64,000 nt of DNA, taken from contig NC_135384.1 in NCBI RefSeq assembly GCF_049243985.1, forward strand, positions 13,016,501 through 13,080,500, written 5' to 3'. The translations under genes were made by a program, and so were the position numbers. The notes beneath the pieces are model-generated. The model searched no databases. It worked only from the letters and a program-made list of their open reading frames with translations, and was not told the origin of the DNA. Below are positions 34,301 to 44,200 of this stretch, one piece after another (position 1 is the first letter of the stretch; every line of letters starts with the position of its first letter). This DNA comes from Paroedura picta (lineage: Eukaryota; Chordata; Lepidosauria; Squamata; Gekkonidae).

Positions 34301-37300
34301 CGGCACGCCCACGAGAGGCAGCAGAAAAAAAAAACCCTGTAGGAGCCTTTCGCAGCTCCACGCAGCAGAAAAAAAAACCCTGTAGGAGCCTTTCGCAGAT
34401 CCAAGCAGCAGAAAACAAAACCCCGAAGGAGCCTTTCCCAGCTCCAAGCAGCAGGAAAAAAAACCCCTGTAGGAGCTCCAAGCCAGCACGCCCACGAGAG
34501 CTAGCAGGAAAAAAAAACCCTGCAGGAGCCTTTCACAGCTCCAAGCAGCAGAAAAAAAAACCCTGTAGGAGCCTTTCGCAGCTCCAAGCAGCAGAAAAAA
34601 AAACCCTGTAGGAGCCTTTCGCAGATCCAAGCAGCAGAAAACAAAACCCTGAAGGAGCCTTTCCCAGCTCCAAGCAGCAGGAAAAAAAAACCCTGTAGGA
34701 GCTCCAAGCCGGCACGCCCACGAGAGCTAGCAGAAAAAAAAAACCCTGCAGGAGCCTTTCACAGCTCCAAGCAGCAGAAAAAAAAACCCTGTAGGAGCCT
34801 TTCGCAGATCCAAGCAGCAGAAAACAAAACCCTGTAGGAGCCTTTCCCAGCTCCAAGCAGCAGAAAAAAAAAAACCCTGTAGGAGCCTTTCACAGCTCCA
34901 CGCAGCAGAAAAAAAAAGCACCTCCTGGTGTCCCCTGGGTCCTAGCGCCCATTGCATTCCTGGTTGCAATGGGCTTTCTTGCTAGTTCTACATAATTGTT
35001 CCTTCATCCAAATGTTATTCATCCAAATGTTATTTCAAACTATGGCGACTGAATTTCAACCAAAATCAATAGGATTTGAAGGTCTTCAAATCCTATTGAT
35101 TTTGGTTGAAATCAAGGCACCACAAGGTCTTGTGGTGCCTTGATCTGGATGGACCAGGCTTGCTGAAATGCATTAACTCTTAGAAGCTAAGCATAGTTAG
35201 CCCTGGTCAATCACTGCATGGGAGACCACCAAAGAAGTCCAGGGTTGGCACATCACCCTTGAGCATCTATTGTCTTGAAAATCTTACAGGATCTCCATAA
35301 ATAGTGGTTGCATGCATTTATGCTTTCTTAAAATCTCTATAATATATGGAAATCTGTCTTCTAGTAGAAAGTATTGAATTATCTCATTTTACATCAAGTG
35401 ATCTTCAAATGAGATGTTGTTATGTCATGACAGTGTAAAGCTAGTACTTACATGGATGATTTCTTGAATGGGACAAAAAGCAAACAAACCCTGTCCCCCT
35501 TCATTTCTGGACAGGTGCAGCCCCTTTCTCTCTGCAACAACAGATGTCATTCAGGCTACAGTAAGAATAGGAAGGAAGGGAAGCCATTTTGCTGCTATGA
35601 TTGCCGTTCATGTCCAGAAGGGAAGATTTCAAACCTGGAGGGTAAGGACTGTATACATCAAACATTTCCAATATTCCTTTTTCTTCTCCTGAATCAGCCA
35701 ATAAATGCTGGACCTTTCTGATAGTTAAAGCCTGAATATATTATTTTAATTTTAAAAATACGTCGTTGTATGATACGCATTTGGTGTTAAGATTTCAATG
35801 CAGCAGCCATATGTAATCCATAGTAAGCACACCTGAGTCCTCGGCGAAGGAGCCTTTGCTGCGGCGGGGGCAGGAGCGCCGAAAAACGCTGCTGGGGGAA
35901 AGGGGACTACAAGTCCCAGAATCCCCAGCGGCAGAGCGCCAGCGCGACGGGGGAAAGGGGAGGGGCTGGGTGCGGCTCCTTATACAGAACTGTTTCAGCA
36001 AGCCAGGCTTTTTCCCCTCTTGGTACGAAGCGGGAACCCTCCTTCCCACCCTTGAGTTGAGTTCACCCTTGAGTTCACCCTTGAGTTGGTTATTAATTTG
36101 AATTTATTACAATGTCGCATATTTCGTCACAGTGGGCAGATGGTAGCCGGAAGCGGAATTGTCTAGGGTGCCAAGCTTGTGCACTGGCATCCCTAGTAGT
36201 TAGGGGTCCCCCTTAAGGGGCTGTGCAGATGTGGAGCCTTTCATGGAGCTCACATTTCCGGGTGGCAGGAAAACCCATCCGAGGCAAAAAACTCCCGGCG
36301 GGCTTGCTTTGGGCCACCTCCCTTGTGCAGCAGGCTGGTTTTCCGGGGAAGGAGCAGGCGTGCAAGCCTGGCTCACCCGTTGAAGGATGCCTTCTTAAAT
36401 GGGGCTTACTTGTGTTCGGATGACTACAAGTAGGCGTGTCCGCTTCCGGGCTGAGCCACTCTCAATGAATAAAAGGCTGTGGCCATTTACCTTGCCAAAG
36501 AAATTGTTGCCAGCGTTTCATTAAGGTGAGAATGTAAAACCCTGCAAAGCAATATATGTATAGGCTACTGTACAAAGGTCTTACTGTGGGTATACATTCA
36601 GCTAATCCAAGCTGAAAAAAATATATGAAAATCACTGAAACTTTTATTATTTCAGGCAGATATATTTCAGGTGGATATATAAGTTGTTGACTACCAAAAT
36701 AGCTGAACTTCAAAATTCCCATCCATGCCTCCCACCCTATGAGTTTTCTGCAGAAAAGGGATCTGCTCTCCTGGCTGGGAGGTGATGGATGCCAGGGTGC
36801 ATCTAGAACCAAACTGTGAGCAGCTAAACAGCTGTGGTGAGGGTGGGTCTTTTCTCATGCCAGGGGACCAACCCTCCAGGTACAGGATGCGTTTGGGTAC
36901 CAATAAAACTGTGTACTTGCTAACGCCAATATGAAGTCATGTCTTGTGTGGCACACATACCCTCCTTGCCAGTCAATGGAGAAAAGACAAACCCTAGCTT
37001 CCACATTTAGTATGCCTGACTACAAGCACAAAATTAGCATTTGAGACACAATGGGGTACCTGAAGGGCTGCTCTCAATAGGATAAAGCAGGATGCTGGTG
37101 CTCCTGTTGTGGTTCCATATAGAAGTTCAGCCAATGTCTTATTGTGACATAATTTGAGTGTTTTGGAATATATTCACCACCTTTGGTCAGTGTATTTGCA
37201 CACCCCTAATGTATACTCACATTTCTTTTTCAGATACCAATGACTGTTTTAAGTGCCCAGAAGATCAGTATCCAAACATAAATCATGACTTATGCCTCCA

Positions 37301-38144
37301 TAAACGTATAAGTTTCTTGTCTTATGAGGAACCATTGGGGATCAGTTTGGCCAGTTCTGCACTTTGCTTCTCTTTTATGACAGCTTTGGTGATTGGGATC
37401 TTCATTAAGAACCAGGACACTGCCATAGTCAAAGCCAACAACCGGAATCTCTCCTACACTCTCCTCATCTCCCTCCTGCTTAGCTTCCTTTGTGCATTGC
37501 TTTTCATTGGCCAACCTAAGAAGCTGTCGTGTCTCCTTCGACAAACTATTTTTGGCATTATCTTCTCAGTGGCTGTTTCTTCTGTGTTGGCCAAAACTGT
37601 CATTGTGGTTCTGGCCTTCATTGTGACGAAACCAGGCTCCGGGATGAGAAACTGGGTGGGAAAACAACTGGGTAACTCCATTGTTCTGTCTTGCTCCTTT
37701 ATTCAAACCACTATTTGTACAGTGTGGTTAATCACTTCTCCTCCATTCCCAGACTTTGACATGCACTCAATGACTGAAGAAATGATTCTAAGATGTAATG
37801 AAGGCTCAGTCACGATGTTCTACTGTGTCTTGATTTACATGGGATTCCTGGCCATTGTAAGCTTCACTGTGGCTTTCTTAGGCAGGAAGTTACCGGATAG
37901 TTTCAATGAAGCCAAGTTCTTCACCTTCAGCATGCTGGTCTTTTGTAGTGTTTGGCTGACCTTTGTTTTAACCTATCAGAGCACCAAAGGAAAATACATG
38001 GTGGCTGTGGAGATCTTCTCTATCTTAGCCTCCAGTGCTGGATTGCTGGGCTGCATATTTTTCCCTAAATTGTATATTATTGTTGTGAGGCCAGAACTGA
38101 ACATTAAGGGTCAAATTACTAGAAGACTACATAAAAGACTTTAA
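28337..38144 (+). CDS. V2R-C: complete type-2 vomeronasal receptor, duplicate of V2R-A
   Basis: Six exons: 28337-28545, 30449-30740, 32161-33021, 33370-33597, 35515-35641, 37234-38144; about 875 residues. Exon 1 lacks nine bases of the signal-peptide core (VLVQVV where B has VLVLLVQVV), still hydrophobic. Exon 4 ends AAA before its GTAGGT donor, where the other copies have AAG or CAG, a slightly weaker donor. Exons 4-6 nearly match V2R-A (exon 6 differs by about two residues, NINHD for NTNHD and AKFFTFS for AKFITFS). The first part of exon 3 instead resembles V2R-D. A 670-bp tandem duplication in intron 1 ends inside a truncated extra copy of exon 2 (29779-29841), so the transcript must skip a decoy acceptor. 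Intron 4 is enlarged by a Helitron and an inverted insertion. The frame is open throughout. Confidence 0.88.
28779..29100. mobile_element. tRNA-like SINE and CR1 remnant, V2R-C intron 1 (unit 1)
   Basis: Counterpart of 383-705; its second part is repeated at 29842-30065 by the local tandem duplication. Confidence 0.6.
29273..29560 (-). mobile_element. Sauria-type SINE in V2R-C intron 1
   Basis: 288 bases with 14-base target copies TCTTTGTGAATGTA (29259-29272, 29561-29574). Absent from unit 2 of the local tandem duplication and from V2R-A, so it is young. Confidence 0.85.
29779..29841 (+). pseudogene. Partial extra copy of V2R-C exon 2
   Basis: Acceptor TGCAG and the first 63 bases of exon 2 (through KEINE) are present. 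The sequence then jumps without a donor into intron-1 sequence (AAGACCTCTGCC). The full exon 2 follows at 30449. This is the left product of a 670-bp tandem duplication. If this acceptor were used, the reading would run into intron sequence. Confidence 0.9.
30870..31030 (+). mobile_element. 5S-rRNA-related SINE in V2R-C intron 2
   Basis: Counterpart of the element at 1495, with GTACTTGGATGGGAGACC. Confidence 0.6.
33794..34057. repeat. Run of five palindromes within the Helitron 5' part
   Basis: 33794-33811 is a perfect 18-base palindrome. 33863-33895 has a 14-bp stem with a 5-nt loop. 33906-33954 has 11-bp and 10-bp nested perfect stems around GAA. 33968-34004 has an 18-bp perfect stem with a 1-nt loop. 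34007-34057 has a stem of about 24 bp with two mismatches, again around GAA. The region is very GC-rich. Confidence 0.9.
34105..34920. repeat. Minisatellite in the Helitron core
   Basis: About 18 units of 39-45 bases. Each has an A8-10 run, CCCTGTAGGAGC, and then one of two endings (CTTTCGCAGCTCCAAGCAG, or CTCCAAGCCGGCACGCCCAC). A higher-order repeat of about 232 bases is visible (compare 34380-34540 with 34612-34770). Long open frames on the - strand are a by-product of the repeat. Confidence 0.9.
35053..35141. repeat. Two adjacent perfect inverted repeats (template-switch insertion)
   Basis: Arms 35053-35080 and 35085-35112 (28 bp, 4-nt loop), then 35114-35126 and 35129-35141 (13 bp, 2-nt loop). 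V2R-A (about 4450-4500) and V2R-E (about 63830-63860) have only the single, un-inverted sequence, so the inverted stretch was added in V2R-C. Confidence 0.88.
35146..35250 (+). mobile_element. 5S-rRNA-related SINE in V2R-C intron 4
   Basis: Uninterrupted copy, giving the empty LTR site. Confidence 0.65.
35765..36545. other. GC-rich inserted block in V2R-C intron 5
   Basis: Counterpart of 5625-6405. Motif ACTACAAGTCCCAGAATCCC at about 35906; nearly identical to block 1. Confidence 0.45.
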
Positions 38145-39186
38145 AAGTCCACAACAGCAATATATTTAAATCCGGAGTCACTGAATGAAAATGAAAATGC
38201 ATTAAAAGTGACATGGATATCTTAAACCTTTGCTGAACTGAGATGAGTGTTTTCTGTTGTGACATTTACATCCTCAGTAAAATGTGAGCAGTGAGGCATG
38301 ATGTATAGAAGAAAGGCAGTGTGCTACTACCCCGTATCTAGCTCCAGATGAATTCTTTCCCAGCTACCCCATTCTGCCCCTGAGCCGAGAGTGGTAACAG
38401 CTAGGCAGTCTTCTATTTTTCCTCTGTTAAGACCTCTTTAAATGCTGTTTGATCCAAAATGCCTTTGACCCAATGTGACTGGCCTTCTGGCAGAATTTCT
38501 GAGGGATTTTCTCCACACCCTCCTAAGGGGGAGAATCTCCTACTTTCTCATCTTTGCCTCCTGCCTTCCTCTGAGAAACCCAGGTTCCATATTTTCCCCT
38601 CAACATGATGTCAGTAGGAGGTGTCTGATTTCCAGTCTTGTAGACAAGAAAACTTCTATATTGAAAGTTTCTTCATTCTCAAGGTGCAGCTTCCAACATG
38701 GCACATTGACAGAACTGAAATTACAGGCAAAACAATACAATATAAATCCCGGTCACCCTTCCCTTAGGCAGCTGGTAACTTGGGTGTTAGGGGGAGACAT
38801 AACATCTCCGTGTCAGGTGCAGCTTCTGGGAATAAGGCCAAAGTGCCTTGTTGTGAGAAGCAGAGGCACTAACGAGAGACATGGCCTTGAAGCTGTGAGC
38901 AGGACCTAAAGAAGAGGAGCTGGCTAAGCAGGCAAAATGGACAGCTGATGCAGGCCAGGCCAAAGTGAACAAACATAATTCATGGCAGAAGGCATAGGAT
39001 TCTGACAGGAGACTATGCAGTTATACAATGCTCAGCTATTTTGGAAGCCTCCTTTGTCTCTTCTGAAGTCGCATCACACCACTGGAAAAACAAAAGATAC
39101 CTGTCACATTGAAATGTTTCCTTCTCTTGTGTGTGGAAGGTCAACTGACACAAACTTCCCATGAATTTTCAAGCTGTTCCCTAAAA

Positions 39187-39511
39187 CAGTGGTCCCCAAC
39201 CTTTTTATCACCAGGGACCACTCAACGCCGGGGACCACTCACCAGAGACCACTCAACACCTTTTACTGAGGCCCGGTGGGGGGGTAGTTTACTCCTCTAC
39301 TCTCAACCACTGCCCTAACGAACTCTGATCGCTATGGTAATGTTTAAACATCCCTTCAAAATAAGATACAGACACGCCACAACAATGAACATAAGGAACA
39401 TTTTATTTTCATAAAGAGCGGGGGGGGGGGGTAGAAGGCATCCTTCGGGGCCCACCTCCAATTAGTCGAAGGACCACATGTGGTCTGCGGCCCACAGGTT
39501 GGGGATCGCTA
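39187..39511. mobile_element. Non-autonomous hAT element, copy 2
   Basis: Duplicate of 9387-9711, with the same CCCTAAAA target copies (39179-39186, 39512-39519). Confidence 0.88.
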
Positions 39512-39587
39512 CCCTAAAACACACATTTCCAGACAGTCTCTGCTCAATCCAGGTGTTTACCAAATTTCAAAAGAAGGGGGGGGGGTG

Positions 39588-39796
39588 GAATCACTCTGGG
39601 CATCAACATCTATAATAAGTATTTTAGCCCAAGTTTGACCTATCATGCTGTACTGGAACTTCTCTCTACAAAGAGAAGGTTCATTCCAAACTACAAGTGT
39701 TACAACCAGAATAACTTAGTAGTAGTTTTGAGGGCAACAAATGCTGAGTTTTATTTCTACATGGCAGACATTCTCTGCATTTTCAGGATTCCACAG
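39588..39796 (+). pseudogene. Truncated V2R exon 2 relic (duplicate)
   Basis: Counterpart of the relic at 9786-9992, with the same 5' truncation, the same AT in place of the GT donor and only a few base differences (for example EFYFYMADI for EFCFYMADI). It confirms that the relic predates the block duplication. Confidence 0.8.
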
Positions 39797-39855
39797 ATAA
39801 AATGATCTCATTTCTTAGAATGATAACTATCCATTAACATTTACTTTGCTTTTAG

Positions 39856-40038
39856 AAGTGGTTTCAGGATCTGAAAGCAGAAATTGGCCTGCATGAAATA
39901 CCAGAGCCACATCCTGCATGCTGGTCAAGTAATATCAAAGTGATAGATGATTTTGAATCAAGAGACAAAATAATTCATGGATATTTGTTTAGCTGTGCAG
40001 AGAGTAATCCAATGGAAAACATTTCTACCATCTCTTAG
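39856..40038 (+). other. Unidentified 60-codon open frame (duplicate)
   Basis: Block-2 counterpart of 10052-10234, same length, stop and upstream AG. Confidence 0.3.
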
Positions 40039-40970
40039 GGCATGTGATTGTGAAAAGAAGTTCAACCATATTGTCCATCAAACTCACTTGAAGTGATTTC
40101 TTATTTTTTTTGAGGCTGAATCATTTTTCCATGTTTTGATACTCTTCCATAAAAGAAAAGCCTTGTCTTCTGCTTGAGATGTGATTTCTTCCTTGTCCAG
40201 AAGATTTTTGCATATGGCCTAACATTTTAAATATCACCATGTCGCTACCACCATCCCTCTCCACAGTGAAGTTGGGGGAGGACCAATGCAGGCAAAACAC
40301 GAACCGATAACCTGCCTTTTTAAAAAATCTTTCTTTTAAGAGTTTTATGATCTTATAATTGTGTGCATTGAAAAAAAACAGATTACTCATGATAACCTCA
40401 GGATTATGGGTCAAGGCAAGAGATGAGCAGAGATGCTTCCTCTTTTTAAACAGTGTGAAATGTCGGTCAAAAACTATTTGGAACATCTCTTCTCAGACAG
40501 GTCTTGCAGGGGTAATGGCCATGAGTTTTAAATTCTAATTGACTTACGTGGTTGAGAGGTTGGGGCTAAGAGAAAACTCATTCAAACTTAAGTTAGCATA
40601 TCATAAGGCAACAATTTTATTAACCAATTCTTTGCCAGGAGTGTTGACATAGGAATCACCAGTAAGACTATGTTCAGAACTTCTTTAAGCTATGGACTAG
40701 GTTTTCTTTTATTATTATTCTTGTTCCAGGGACTCTCCCCACCCTCGCCTCAGACCTCCTGCTGGTTGCCAGGCAACTCTAGAAATAGACCTAATACAGA
40801 AGATTTTATGATGATTCCAGAAATTTACTGCTCAAGGCCTTGTTTTCCTTGTTGCCTTTATCTCTATACAGTTGTTACAAGTCTGTGTCCCATGGAAGGG
40901 TTTCAGGGAATATGTCTGCTATAATGTAGTCAACATATTGTCTTCTGCGAAGTTGCAGACCATCTATCAG

Positions 40971-41098
40971 GTGAGTTGGTCAATTACCTTCCCTATAATC
41001 AGCAAATTCATCATCACCACTTCTACTTTTCTCCCTCCATCCCTAGGGAGTTCCAGTAATCACAGGGGGGGGAATGGCGTTTTTTCTGCTATTCCTAG
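40971..41098 (+). other. Candidate 5'-UTR intron of V2R-D
   Basis: Donor CAG|GTGAGT and acceptor TTCCTAG|C, 128 bases, in the same position relative to the start codon as in V2R-B. Confidence 0.5.
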
Positions 41099-41256
41099 CT
41101 GGAAAGCAAGACAAAGAGAGGCTGTCTGTCCACTGATATTTAAATTGTATTCTATGTCAAGGGTGCCTTCCATCTCAAGTTGTGCTACTAAGGAATGCTT
41201 GAACTATATCATAAGAATAGATGAATTGGTGACCGTGTGAAATGCTTTCATGGAAG

Positions 41257-44200
41257 ATGGTTCTATTTGTCACTTCTGTGTTAGTGTTACTGGTGCAGGT
41301 GGTTTGCAAATCTCTGTATTTTCCGTGCCCCATCAGTCGCCCGCTTCCTATTGTTCACAAGTATTATCAATCAGGAGACCTGCTCATTGCTGGAATTGTC
41401 TCTAATGTGTTTCAGTTTTCTGATGCTCTCACTTTTGAAGCACGTCCCTCTCCCAGTTCCTCTGATTCGCTTGTGTAAGAAGGATTTCTATCATATTATT
41501 GCTTTATTATGTTTTTTATTGTCATGAAAGGTTTAATATTGTCGGTTATTCTATTGATGGTCTCCCTCCTAGTGATACTTTGTCTTAAATTACCGGTGTT
41601 CCTTTAGAAAACCAATGGGATCTCCTGAGTTCTACTGCATACGTGGAAGGGAAAAAAACAAATACCACAAACTTTTGTTGGTTTGGAGGTTGAATCTCAA
41701 ATTTAGCTGTTGATTTAATGGTGGAATCTTATCTCTGATTCCATCTGCAGAACACACTTTCAAAGCATTATGGTCATTTGTTGATTGAAAAGGAAGAGGG
41801 GCTTGGCATGTGGAAGGTCCCAGGTTTAATATCTGGCTGATTCAATTAAAAGATCTGAGAGTAGGCTACATGAAAGACCTCTGCCTGTGGTCCAGAAGAC
41901 TTTCTGCCCATCTGAGTATGGTTCAGTGGTACAGCATATGCTTGGCATGTAGAAGGTCCCAGGTTTGATCCCTGGCATATTTATTTAAAAGATCTGAGAG
42001 TAGGCTATATGAAAGAATGAGATCCTGAAGACTTGCTGCCAGACTGAGTATAAAATACTTACTAGAAACATAGAATCATGGAATTCGAAAGGGCCATACA
42101 CACCATCTAGTCACACCCCATGTTCAATGAATCATCAACGTTAAGCATCCAGGGTCATATATATCCAGCTATTTAAAGATCACCAGTAAAGCGGAGCTCT
42201 CCTCCTCCTTGGTCTGTTGACATACTTTGATAGACCAAAGATCTGATTCCGTGTATGTACCTGTGTCTGAAATGTAAGCATCCATATTTGATAGCTTCCT
42301 TTCAAATTTGAAACCTCTTGTAAGTATTTCTGTCACACATACAGGGCATAAGAGATTACAGACCATTAGAATGATACTGCAATAGACATCCAAAGGTCTT
42401 TGTGAATGTACTGCCTGTCAAAACGATTTAACTGCTGAAACTGCCTTTTAGAGAAATCAATAGTTCCATGTCCAGGAGACCTCGTAGTTCTCAGGGCGCT
42501 GGGCTGTGGAATTTGTTTTCAATGTATTTAGTACATTGATGTTGTACTAAAGTGCATTAAATATAATCTTCAGAAGTGAACTTATTGTGATGTACCATAT
42601 CTCTCTTTACAGAGTATTCCTTCAGCTTTACCAGAACATCCTGGCTTTGGTATTTGCGGTAAAGGAGATCAATGAAAATCCAAAACTCTTACCCAATGTC
42701 ACTCTGGGTATCAACATATATAATAACTATATTAGACCAAGCTCTACTTATCATGCAGCAATGGAACTTCTCTCCACTAAAAGGATGTTCATTCCCAACT
42801 ATAAGTGTGACAACCAGAACAACGTAGTAGCAGTTTTGGGAGGACCAAAGTCAAACTTCTGCCTCTACATGGCAGACATTCTGTACATTTACAAGATTCC
42901 ACAGGTAAAATGGCCTCATTTTTCTTAACAACAAATTCACATTTCTAGATTTCTTTACCCTTATTTTTCAATTTCCTTTGTGAAAAACATAATGGTTCAG
43001 TTGACGTTTTTATCTTTCTTATCTCAAATAAAAGTTTCATGGGGAGAAATGGGTGGGGGAGAAGAAAGGAAAAGTGATTGTAAGCAACTTTGAGACTCTT
43101 TCTTGTAGAGAAAAGTAGGAGAGTCATCCTTGGTGGGCTCCCATCCAAATTTTGACCTGTTTTAACTTCTGAGACCTGATAAGATTGGGCTATAACATGC
43201 TTCCTTCCACTTTTATTTACATGCTAAGGACTATTATTAAAATATGAAATCGTGAAAGCAAGGGGTGCAATTTGGATATCAGTGGAAAGTTTTAAAATTT
43301 GACATGAATATCACGTAACCCACTTGGAATCTTTGGAGGATGGCGGGCTATAAATTTAATTAATTAATTAAAATATATCTCTCTCACTTAAACACCCAAC
43401 AACACACAGGATTCCGTTATTTACAAATAGTTCTCTGTTGCCTTGTTTATATCCTTTAGCTCCTCTATGGCTCTGCTCCAGTGATGAACAACAAAAATGA
43501 AGCCGTTTTCCTCTACAAGATGTTCCCCAGTTGGACCAATCAGTACGTGGGGATGTTGAGATTACTGCTTCATTTCAGATGGATATGGATTGGGGTGCTC
43601 TACGTGGATAATGAACACGGGCAGCGATTTGTGCATAAAGTGCTTCCTGATTTTTCAGAGCATGGTATCTGCTTTGATTTTATATCATTTTTTCCATCAA
43701 TCACTTTTTCTAATTCTTTTTCTGAAATGGCTGTAGGAAACGTTGAATTATCAAGACTTGTCATAGGGAGCACAGCCAAAGCAGTGGTGGTATATGGTGA
43801 AATTCAATCCATGATAATTTTGCGATTCTTGCTGAGGATTGCAGAATTTATGGAGATACCCATGAAGACAAAAGCCAAAGTCTGGATTCTGACAGCCCAG
43901 ATGGATTTCATGTCCACTAAAATTCAAAGGAACTGGGACTTAGATTTTATCCATGGTGCTTTATCTTTGGCAGTTCCCTTCAGAGAGGTGTCAGGATTTG
44001 ACCAGTTTCTTCAGGCAAGAGACCCTGCCTCTGAAAAAGAGGATGGCTTCATTGGGGACTTCTGGAAACATGCCTTTGGCTGTTTACTCCCCAGTACCAC
44101 ACAAGCCCCAAGTGATGAGGAAATCTGTACAGGGGAGGAAAAGCTGAAGAGTCTTCCTGGGTCAGTCTTTGAAATGAGCATGACTGCCCACAGCTACAGC

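Larger units (their letters stand above)
33784..34985 (+). mobile_element. Non-autonomous Helitron in V2R-C intron 4
   Basis: Starts TC, ends CTAG, sits exactly between A and T of the target, and makes no target duplication; V2R-A keeps the empty site (GTTATTCTAC, about 4383). A 9-bp perfect stem (CCCATTGCA/TGCAATGGG, 34948-34973) ends 12 bases before the 3' terminus, as in Helitrons. It carries no Rep/helicase coding sequence, so it was moved in trans. Inside are five palindromes (33794-34057) and a minisatellite (about 34105-34920). Its absence from A makes it younger than the block duplication. Confidence 0.88.

Noticed and set aside
34105-34920. CRISPR-like look of regular repeats
   Set aside because: There are no unique spacers; adjacent units are direct variants of one another, and the host is a vertebrate.
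34041-34969. Five long overlapping open frames on the - strand (up to 146 codons)
   Set aside because: They read through the Helitron minisatellite; the peptide is a low-complexity repeat (LLQGFFF units) forced by the repeat length and base bias.
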